Assembly: GCA_017398165.1 (NCBI GenBank)
Contig: JAFQHB010000131.1
Coordinates: forward strand, 1-15,847
Length of the DNA stretch: 15,847 nucleotides
Reading direction: 5' to 3'
From: Bacillota bacterium
Lineage (GTDB): Bacteria > Bacillota > Dehalobacteriia > UBA4068 > UBA4997
Position 1 is the first letter of the stretch. Each line of letters opens with the position of its first letter. Both the position numbers and the translations under genes were made by a program. Under the pieces are notes generated by a model. It saw only the letters and a list, made by a program, of their open reading frames with translations, was not told the origin of the DNA and ran no database searches. This document shows positions 7,159 to 13,265 of the stretch, piece by piece.

Positions 7159-8262
7159 ATGGAAAACCGGGAGACCGATTATCTGAATGATAATGCTAAG
7201 ATTTATGTAGTAGGCGTCGGTGGCGGCGGCGGTAACGCTGTCAACCGTATGATCGAATGTGGGCTGGATACCGTAGTGTTTTTGGCACTGAATACCGATA
7301 ATCAGGCACTGCAGAACTCTAAAGCCGGGGAAAAAATACAGCTTGGTACCCGCCTGACCAAGGGTCTGGGCGCCGGTGCGGATCCTGAGGTAGGCCGCAA
7401 GGCTGCTGAGGAGAGCCGTGAAGAAATAAAGAGCAAGCTGCAGGATGCCGATATGGTATTCATCACCGCCGGTATGGGCGGCGGTACCGGCACCGGTGCT
7501 GCACCTGTGGTGGCTGATGTAGCCAAAGAGTTGGGCGCGCTGACTGTCGGCGTTGTGACCAAGCCTTTCAGCTTTGAGGGCAGAAAACGTGCCCAGCAGG
7601 CTGAGATGGGTATTACCGACCTGAAAGAAAAGGTCGATGCCATCATCACCATTCCCAACGATAAGATCCTGCAGATGATCGATAAAAAGACTTCGATGGC
7701 CGAGGCATTTTCTTATGCTGATGAGATACTGCGCCAGGGCGTACAGGGTATCTCGGAGATGATCTCGAAATCCAACTTCATCAACGTCGACTTTGCAGAC
7801 GTCAAGACCATCACCAAGAATGCCGGTACCACTATGATGGGTATTGGTGTGGCCGAGGGCGAGAACAAAGCCGTGGAGGCTGCCCATGCCGCTATTTCCA
7901 GCAAACTGCTGGAGAGCAGCATCGATGGTGCCAAGGGCATTTTGTTCAACATTACCGGTGGTGCCAACCTCTCGATGATGGATATCAACGAAGCTTCGGA
8001 TTATATCTACAGTGTGGCTGATCCCGATGCCAATATCATTATGGGTGCAGGCTACGATGAATCTCTGGGTGAGTCCATCCGCATTACCGTGGTGGCTACC
8101 GGCTTTGACGGCAAGCCCAAGAACAATTCGCCTTTTGGCCTGGCGGCTGCTGGGATGAACAGTGCCCCCAGAAAGCCGGAAGCTGAGTCCGCTGCGACTC
8201 CTTCCTTTAAGGCGCCTTCTTTTGATGATGTAGAGATTCCCTCTTTTATGCGCCGCAAGTAA
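7159..8262 (+). CDS. ftsZ: Cell division GTPase FtsZ
   Basis: FtsZ is the tubulin homologue that polymerises into the cytoplasmic Z ring and recruits the divisome. The 367-residue protein has the nucleotide-binding VGVGGGGGNAVNRM (residues 18-31), the tubulin signature GGGTGTGAAP (107-116) and the T7 catalytic loop NVDFAD (209-214). The linker is short (about 35 residues). The C-terminal peptide FDDVEIPSFMRRK (355-367) is the docking site for tethers such as FtsA, SepF or ZipA-like proteins. The start ATG 7159 has GAAAGGGG ten bp upstream and gives a normal N-terminus. TTG 7114 and ATG 7135 in the same frame would add 15 or 8 unusual residues. The gene appears to be expressed from its own leader promoter rather than only from the mur operon. 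Confidence 0.96.
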   Translation: MENRETDYLNDNAKIYVVGVGGGGGNAVNRMIECGLDTVVFLALNTDNQALQNSKAGEKIQLGTRLTKGLGAGADPEVGRKAAEESREEIKSKLQDADMVFITAGMGGGTGTGAAPVVADVAKELGALTVGVVTKPFSFEGRKRAQQAEMGITDLKEKVDAIITIPNDKILQMIDKKTSMAEAFSYADEILRQGVQGISEMISKSNFINVDFADVKTITKNAGTTMMGIGVAEGENKAVEAAHAAISSKLLESSIDGAKGILFNITGGANLSMMDINEASDYIYSVADPDANIIMGAGYDESLGESIRITVVATGFDGKPKNNSPFGLAAAGMNSAPRKPEAESAATPSFKAPSFDDVEIPSFMRRK

Positions 8263-8297
8263 GCGCACTGCAAAACAAACTCTTTTCTGCATATGAT

Positions 8298-8336
8298 GCA
8301 AAGGCGGCTTTTTCTTGCAAGGAAGGTCGCCTTTGC
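8298..8336 (+). terminator. Hairpin after ftsZ, possible partial terminator
   Basis: GCAAAGGCG (8298-8306) and CGCCTTTGC (8328-8336) form a perfect 9-bp stem around a 21-base loop that itself contains the palindrome CTTGCAAG. The following bases (TTGTCTTGGCTTT) are T-rich but not a continuous T-run. It could weaken read-through from ftsZ into rel or protect the ftsZ mRNA end. It is not a textbook intrinsic terminator. Confidence 0.45.
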
Positions 8337-8363
8337 TTGTCTTGGCTTTAGCGGGAGGTAGTT

Positions 8364-10607
8364 ATGAAATCTGAAACTAATGTCGCTGTGAATATCGACG
8401 AGCTGCTGCAGCAGATACGTGAATATAACCCCAATTTTGATGAGGCCAAAATCCGCCAGGCCTATGATATGGCGGCTGATCTGCACAAGGACCAGCGCCG
8501 GGATTCCGGCGAGCCGTATATCATTCATCCGCTGGCGGTAGCCAGCATACTGGCATCGCTGCACGTGGATGATACCACTATTATGGCCGGTCTGCTGCAT
8601 GACGTGGTGGAGGATACCGATATGACGCTGGAGGATATCCGCGATATCTATGGCGATGATATGGTGGTGCTGCTGGATGGCGTGACCAAGCTTTCCAAGC
8701 TGGAATTTCGTTCCAAGCAGGAGCATCAGGTAGAAAACCTGCGTAAGATGTTTTTGGCGATGAGCAAGGATATCCGCATCATTATTATCAAGCTGGCCGA
8801 TCGCCTGCACAATATGCGGACCCTCAGCACGCACCGTTCGGAGCTGCGTAAGAAAGAGATCGCGCTGGAGACGCAGGAGATTTTTGCGCCTCTGGCACAT
8901 CGTCTGGGCATTTACAAGATCAAGTGGGAGCTGGAGGATATCTGCCTGCGCTATCTGGAGCCCGAGGCCTATGCCGATCTGGTGGAGCAGATAACTATGC
9001 GCCGTGATGAGCGCGAGGCGTTTTTGCAGGATGTCTGTGACGCTATCCACGAGCATCTGGATGCTGCCGGTATCAAATCGGAGATCAGCGGCCGTCCTAA
9101 GAATTTTTATTCGATATATCGCAAAATGATACGTCAGAAGAAGGCTCTCAACGAAATATATGATATACACGCCGTGCGTGTGCTGGTGGATACCCTGAAC
9201 GATTGCTATGGCGCGCTGGGCGTGGTACATACTATGTGGAAGCCGATGCCCGGGCGGTTTAAGGATTATATTGCGATGCCCAAGGCCAATATGTATCAGA
9301 GTCTGCACACCACCGTCATCGGCCCGGCCGGCCGCCCGGTGGAGGTACAGATCAGAACGTATGAGATGCACCGGGTGGCGGAATACGGTATCGCGGCGCA
9401 CTGGAAGTATAAAGAAGGCAAGAACGGCCTGGATACATCCAATGCGGCGCGCGAGACGGATAACCGGCTGGCCTGGATGCGTCAGATGCTGGATTGGCAG
9501 AAGGAAGTAAGCGATGCCAAGGAATTCGTCGAAAACGTAAAGGGCGATCTTTTCGGCGAGCAGTCGGTATTCGTATTTACCCCGGCAGGCGATGTGCTGG
9601 AGCTGCCCTATGGTTCGACGCCGATTGACTTTGCTTATCGTGTGCATACGCAGGTGGGGCATCAGTGTGTGGGTGCCAAGGTGGACGGGCGTATCGTGCA
9701 GCTGGATACCATGCTGCAGAACGGCAATATCGTAGAGGTATTGACAACCCGCGGCACCGGCCCCAGCCGTGACTGGCTGAAGATCGCCAAGACCAATCAG
9801 GCCAAGAATAAAATTCGTCAGTGGTTCCGCAAGGAAGGACGCGACGAATACGCCGTACAGAAAGGTCGCTCTATACTGGAGAAAGAGGCCATCAAGAGCA
9901 ATATGAATGTGGCGGCGATGTTTAAGGCCGAGCGGCTGAATGAGATCGTCAAAAAGACCAATTTTGTATCCGTAGAGGATATGTATGTGGCACTGGCCGA
10001 GGGTGCTATCACCGCGATGGGTATTATCAGCCGCATCAAAGAGGATAACAGCCTGCGTAAGCAGCTGATGCCCGAGCCCGAGACATCGCCGACTGCTGCG
10101 GTGGGTACGGCGATGAAGGTGCGGCCTTTCAGCGGCAGCAACGCCACGCACGATAAAGGAGTGTGGGTAAAGGGCGAGGCTGACCTGATGGTGCGTATTG
10201 CCAACTGCTGCCAGCCGCTGCCCGGCGACAGTATCGTGGGTTATATCACCCGCGGGCGCGGTGTATCCATTCATAAGGCAGATTGCCCCAACGTCAGCTA
10301 TTACCACGAGCACGAGCCGGAGCGTATGGTCGACGTACAGTGGGATACCGAGAGCGACAGCGTCTTTCAGGCGGAGATTGAGGTCATCGCGATGGATCGT
10401 GATGCGCTGGGCGTTAACATTATGGGCGCGATATCCGAGACCAAGACCCGCATCAACGCCGTGACCTTTGACGTGGATAAGGATAAGATCTGCCACGGTA
10501 CGGTGAAGATCGAGATCAGCAACCTGAATCAGCTGGAATATATTATGCACAAACTGAAGAAGATCCGCGGTGTGACGGAAGTACGCCGCGTTGTCCGGGG
10601 GAGATAG
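8364..10607 (+). CDS. relA: Bifunctional (p)ppGpp synthetase/hydrolase Rel
   Basis: This long RelA/SpoT homologue makes and degrades (p)ppGpp when the ribosome senses uncharged tRNA. The 747-residue protein shows all domains. The HD hydrolase (about 35-160) keeps metal ligands His55, His79-Asp80 (HDVVEDT) and Asp146 (ADRLHN). The synthetase (about 240-350) has GRPKNFYSIYRKM, DYIAMPKANMYQSLH and VEVQIRTYEMH with the catalytic Glu327. TGS follows (about 402-462), then the zinc-finger region with NCCQPLPGD (614-622) and a C-terminal ACT domain (about 670-745). RFKD (298-301) fits the RxKD motif of bifunctional enzymes, not the ExDD of synthetase-only RelA. Intact HD residues agree. Start ATG 8364 has GGGAGGT 4 bp upstream. 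dtd begins 3 bp after the stop, so these two genes are probably coupled. Confidence 0.96.
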   Translation: MKSETNVAVNIDELLQQIREYNPNFDEAKIRQAYDMAADLHKDQRRDSGEPYIIHPLAVASILASLHVDDTTIMAGLLHDVVEDTDMTLEDIRDIYGDDMVVLLDGVTKLSKLEFRSKQEHQVENLRKMFLAMSKDIRIIIIKLADRLHNMRTLSTHRSELRKKEIALETQEIFAPLAHRLGIYKIKWELEDICLRYLEPEAYADLVEQITMRRDEREAFLQDVCDAIHEHLDAAGIKSEISGRPKNFYSIYRKMIRQKKALNEIYDIHAVRVLVDTLNDCYGALGVVHTMWKPMPGRFKDYIAMPKANMYQSLHTTVIGPAGRPVEVQIRTYEMHRVAEYGIAAHWKYKEGKNGLDTSNAARETDNRLAWMRQMLDWQKEVSDAKEFVENVKGDLFGEQSVFVFTPAGDVLELPYGSTPIDFAYRVHTQVGHQCVGAKVDGRIVQLDTMLQNGNIVEVLTTRGTGPSRDWLKIAKTNQAKNKIRQWFRKEGRDEYAVQKGRSILEKEAIKSNMNVAAMFKAERLNEIVKKTNFVSVEDMYVALAEGAITAMGIISRIKEDNSLRKQLMPEPETSPTAAVGTAMKVRPFSGSNATHDKGVWVKGEADLMVRIANCCQPLPGDSIVGYITRGRGVSIHKADCPNVSYYHEHEPERMVDVQWDTESDSVFQAEIEVIAMDRDALGVNIMGAISETKTRINAVTFDVDKDKICHGTVKIEISNLNQLEYIMHKLKKIRGVTEVRRVVRGR

Positions 10608-10610
10608 GCT

Positions 10611-11063
10611 ATGCGCGCTGTGGTGCAGAGAGTAAAATCGGCGGCGGTGACACTGCAGGAGACCGGCGAGGTGACCGGCAGTATCGGCCGGGGGCTGATG
10701 ATATTGCTGGGCGTCGGTAAGGGCGATACTGCGGCTGATGCTGCCTGGCTGGCGGATAAGATAGCCGGGCTCAGGATTTTTGAAGATGAAGCCGGCAAGA
10801 TGAATAAAAGTGCGGTGGATATCGGCGGCTCTGCGCTGGTGGTATCGCAGTTTACTCTGTATGGGGATTGCCGCAAGGGACGGCGTCCCGGCTTTGATCA
10901 GGCTGCCCCGCCGGAGCTGGCGGAAGCTCTGTATCAGAGCTTCGTGGAGGTATTGGAGAGACAACTGCCGGTGGCTTGCGGCGTCTTTCGCACCGATATG
11001 CTGGTGGAGATCAACAATGACGGGCCGGTGACGCTGCTGCTGGACAGTGAGAAGAATTTTTAA
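10611..11063 (+). CDS. dtd: D-aminoacyl-tRNA deacylase Dtd
   Basis: Dtd hydrolyses D-amino acids (and glycine mischarged on tRNA-Ala) from tRNA, a cytoplasmic chirality proofreading step. The 150-residue protein has the usual length and begins MRAVVQRVKSAAVT. It has the active-site SQFTLYGD (residues 79-86), KGRRPGF (89-95), and NDGPVT (136-141), which contains the Gly-cisPro pair that rejects L-amino acids. The common FGADM segment reads FRTDM here, a small variation. The start ATG 10611 is 3 bp after rel, with a GGGGGAG ribosome site inside rel. The rel-dtd pair is a common arrangement in Bacillota. The gene ends in two consecutive TAA stops. Confidence 0.95.
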   Translation: MRAVVQRVKSAAVTLQETGEVTGSIGRGLMILLGVGKGDTAADAAWLADKIAGLRIFEDEAGKMNKSAVDIGGSALVVSQFTLYGDCRKGRRPGFDQAAPPELAEALYQSFVEVLERQLPVACGVFRTDMLVEINNDGPVTLLLDSEKNF

Positions 11064-11094
11064 TAAATAATTTTGAGTGTTTAAGGGGGCGGAT

Positions 11095-11742
11095 ATGATG
11101 ATCGAGTATAAACTGCAGGATACCAATTTGCTGCTGATGCGCCTGGAGCTGGGCGAGATCGGCACCAACTGCTATCTGGTGGGGGATCGTGCGGCCAAAG
11201 AACTGGCGGTGATCGACCCGGCAGGTGATTTCGATACGCTGTGGGAGGTCATAGAGGGCACCGGCTGCACGATAAAGTATATCTTTAACACGCACGGCCA
11301 CTGGGATCATATCGGTGCCAATGCCGAGCTGCACGAGAAAACCGGCGCACCCATTATGATTCACGCCGCTGATGCACCGATGCTGCAGCAGGGCTATGAT
11401 CGCAGCTTCCGTACCCGTTATCAGCCCTCCGAGGCCAATGAGCTGTTGGAGGAAGGGCAAAAATGGCAGCTGGGAAGCTATACTCTGAGCATCCTGCATA
11501 CGCCGGGGCATACCAGGGGCGGTGTCTCCATCGTGCTGGATGATGTGCTGGTGTTTTCCGGTGATACGCTCTTCCAGCTTTCGGTAGGGCGTACCGATCT
11601 GCCGGGCGGCGATATGATGGAGCAGCGCCGGAGCATCCGCGAAAAGCTGTTTGCGCTGCCGGATGGGATGCCGGTATTCCCGGGGCACGGGCCGCACACC
11701 TTTATCGGGGACGAGAAGCTGTATAATCCCTTTTTGCAATAG
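11095..11742 (+). CDS. MBL-fold metallohydrolase, glyoxalase II-like
   Basis: This is a 215-residue metallo-beta-lactamase-fold hydrolase of the hydroxyacylglutathione hydrolase-like (YcbL/GloB-type) group. Two-metal ligands are visible: THGHWDH (residues 66-72), His139 in HTPGHT (135-140), Asp157 in SGDTLF (155-160) and His198 in PGHGPHT (196-202). The GRTDLPGG segment (165-172) is typical of this subgroup. The protein lacks the longer C-terminal substrate domain of classical GloB, so its substrate cannot be named; thioester hydrolysis is a plausible inference. ATG 11095 is preferred because AAGGGGG (11083-11089) lies 5 bp upstream; GTG 11077 would place that site inside the gene. It sits between dtd and hisS, a conserved position in many Firmicutes, though its link to tRNA biology is not known. 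Confidence 0.88.
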   Translation: MMIEYKLQDTNLLLMRLELGEIGTNCYLVGDRAAKELAVIDPAGDFDTLWEVIEGTGCTIKYIFNTHGHWDHIGANAELHEKTGAPIMIHAADAPMLQQGYDRSFRTRYQPSEANELLEEGQKWQLGSYTLSILHTPGHTRGGVSIVLDDVLVFSGDTLFQLSVGRTDLPGGDMMEQRRSIREKLFALPDGMPVFPGHGPHTFIGDEKLYNPFLQ

Positions 11743-11744
11743 TC

Positions 11745-11760
11745 CGGGCGGCAGCGCCCG
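11745..11760 (+). other. Short hairpin between MBL hydrolase gene and hisS
   Basis: CGGGCG/CGCCCG (11745-11750 with 11755-11760) forms a 6-bp G+C-rich stem with a GCAG loop two bases after the upstream stop codon. No T-run follows, so transcription probably continues into hisS. It may act in mRNA processing or stability. Confidence 0.35.
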
Positions 11761-11783
11761 TTGTGATTTACAGGAGGAACGAG

Positions 11784-13046
11784 ATGTTGACCAAAAGACC
11801 GAGAGGCACCAATGATTTTTTGCCGGCCGATACTGCCAAATGGCAATACGTCGAGGATATGCTGCGCCGTATCTGCCGCGAATTTGGCTATGAGGAGATC
11901 CGTACGCCAATTTTTGAGGATACTGCGCTTTTCCTGCGCGGTGTAGGCGATACCACCGACATCGTGCAAAAGGAAATGTATACTTTTGAGGATGCCGGCG
12001 GCCGCAGTATAACCCTGCGCCCCGAAAATACCGCCTCGGCTGTGCGGGCCTACGTGGAGAACAAGCTGTTTGCCGGGGTACAGCCGGTCAAGCTTTTCTA
12101 TATGGGGCCGATGTTCCGCTATGAGCGTCCGCAGGCCGGTCGTTTCCGTCAGTTTCATCAGTTTGGTATCGAGTGTTTCGGCGCGGCCTCGCCTGCTGCC
12201 GATGCCGAGATCATTGCTCTGGCGTGGGAGTTTTATAACCGTCTGGGGCTAAAGGGGCTGGAGGTCAATCTGAACAGCGTGGGCTGTCCGCACTGCCGTC
12301 CGCTGTATCGCCAGGCATTGCAGGATTTCCTGCGGCCGCATCTTGGCGAGCTTTGCCCCACCTGTCAGGAGCGTTTTGAGAAGAATCCGCTGCGTATTCT
12401 GGATTGCAAAAATCCCGACTGCCAGCAGCATCTGGTGGGTGCGCCCATCACTCTGGAGCATCTGTGCGATGATTGCAGCGAGCATTTTACTGCTGTCAAG
12501 CGTTATCTGGATGAGGCAGGCATTCCCTATAGGATCAACGACCGTCTGGTGCGCGGTCTGGATTATTACACCAACACCGCATTTGAGATACTGCTGAGCG
12601 ATATCGGTGCCCAGAGTGCCGTTTGCGGCGGCGGGCGTTATAATTCTCTGGTGGAGCAGGTGGGCGGCAAGCCTACCCCCGGTGTGGGCTTTGCGCTGGG
12701 TATGGAGCGTGTTTTCAATGCTCTGGCGGCGCAGGGTATCGAGCTGCCGGTACAATCGGGTACCGATGTCTTTGTGGCGGCGCTGGGCGAGGCCGAGATG
12801 CCGCTGGTGTTCCGTCTGGTGACTGAGCTGCGGCGCAGGAATATCGCTGCGGCGTATGATATGCTGGGGCGCAGCCTGAAGGCGCAATTCAAGTATGCCG
12901 ATAAATTCTCGGCGGCATATACGCTGATAGTCGGCGGTGATGAGCTGGCACGCGGCAACGTGCTGATGCGTGATATGGCAACATCCGAACAGCAGGAAGT
13001 ACCGCTGGATGAGGTGGTAGCCCTGCTGGCCGAGCGTTTGGGCTGA
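11784..13046 (+). CDS. hisS: Histidyl-tRNA synthetase HisS
   Basis: HisRS is a class II synthetase that charges tRNA-His in the cytoplasm. The 420-residue protein starts with the family sequence KRPRGTNDFLP. Motif 1 lies near residues 38-65, and TLRPENTASAVRAY at 78-90. Motif 2 is FRYERPQAGRFRQFHQFGIE (111-130). The histidine-specific LVRGLDYYTNTAFE is at 255-268, CGGGRY at 281-286, and motif 3 is GVGFALGMERV (300-310). An anticodon-binding domain occupies about 325-420. The region between motif 2 and the histidine motif has four Cys pairs (168/171, 191/194, 208/213, 228/231), like the Cys-rich insertion of many Firmicute HisRS. ATG 11784 is supported by AGGAGG 6 bp upstream; the GTG at 11763 precedes that site. 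aspS often follows hisS in Bacillota but is absent here. Confidence 0.97.
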   Translation: MLTKRPRGTNDFLPADTAKWQYVEDMLRRICREFGYEEIRTPIFEDTALFLRGVGDTTDIVQKEMYTFEDAGGRSITLRPENTASAVRAYVENKLFAGVQPVKLFYMGPMFRYERPQAGRFRQFHQFGIECFGAASPAADAEIIALAWEFYNRLGLKGLEVNLNSVGCPHCRPLYRQALQDFLRPHLGELCPTCQERFEKNPLRILDCKNPDCQQHLVGAPITLEHLCDDCSEHFTAVKRYLDEAGIPYRINDRLVRGLDYYTNTAFEILLSDIGAQSAVCGGGRYNSLVEQVGGKPTPGVGFALGMERVFNALAAQGIELPVQSGTDVFVAALGEAEMPLVFRLVTELRRRNIAAAYDMLGRSLKAQFKYADKFSAAYTLIVGGDELARGNVLMRDMATSEQQEVPLDEVVALLAERLG

Positions 13047-13082
13047 TGATATTTGAGACTGCAGGTGTAATCAGATAATAAG

Positions 13083-13118
13083 AGTCTCCTCCGGGGTTGA
13101 GCCGGGGGAGACTTTTTT
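13083..13118 (+). terminator. Intrinsic terminator after hisS
   Basis: A 12-bp stem, AGTCTCCTCCGG (13083-13094) with CCGGGGGAGACT (13102-13113), has one U-G pair and a 7-base loop. It is followed at once by a run of six T (13113-13118). This is a textbook rho-independent terminator and should end the rel-dtd-MBL-hisS unit. It lies 36 bp past the hisS stop. Confidence 0.95.
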
Positions 13119-13139
13119 GCCGCTATTGTGGCAGGTTTT

Positions 13140-13148
13140 TGCTATAAT
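13140..13148 (+). promoter_or_regulatory. Extended -10 promoter of leuS
   Basis: TGCTATAAT (13140-13148) is a perfect extended -10 element 22 bp after the hisS terminator. No -35 box with normal spacing is seen (TTGCCG at 13117 is 20 bp away, TTGTGG at 13126 is 11 bp away). Its position between a strong terminator and leuS makes it the likely leuS promoter. A second TATAAT at 13204-13209 lacks both TG and a -35 box. Confidence 0.6.
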
Positions 13149-13265
13149 CGCTTGCCATTTCTGCCGAGTTGCGATAAAATTATATATTGAGGATTAGTAA
13201 TCATATAATGGAAGCAGTGCCGCTTTGCCCGGGTGGACGGGCGGTGCTTTTGGAGGTAGTTTCTG
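13149..13265 (+). promoter_or_regulatory. leuS leader with small hairpin and strong ribosome site
   Basis: This untranslated leader of about 110 bp is A+T-rich at first and contains a 5-bp hairpin GCCCG/CGGGC (13227-13231 with 13238-13242, loop GGTGGA). A short TTTT (13248-13251) follows. The ribosome site GGAGGT (13252-13257) is 8 bp before ATG 13266. The leader is too short for a T-box, and I see no leucine-codon leader peptide. Regulation other than by the promoter is not evident. Confidence 0.4.

Noticed and set aside
8052..11168. A 1038-codon open frame on the minus strand opposite ftsZ end, rel and dtd
   Set aside because: It lies antisense to clear conserved genes. Long antisense frames arise here because the sense genes almost never use TTA, CTA or TCA. 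Its translation shows no recognisable domain.
11722..11727. TATAAT as a promoter for hisS at the end of the MBL gene
   Set aside because: It encodes the conserved Tyr-Asn of the C-terminal LYNPF sequence, has no TGn extension and no suitable -35 box.
13149..13265. T-box riboswitch before leuS
   Set aside because: GGGTGGACGGGCGG at 13231 faintly recalls the T-box core, but the leader is only about 110 bp, has no stem I or specifier loop, and no terminator/antiterminator pair.
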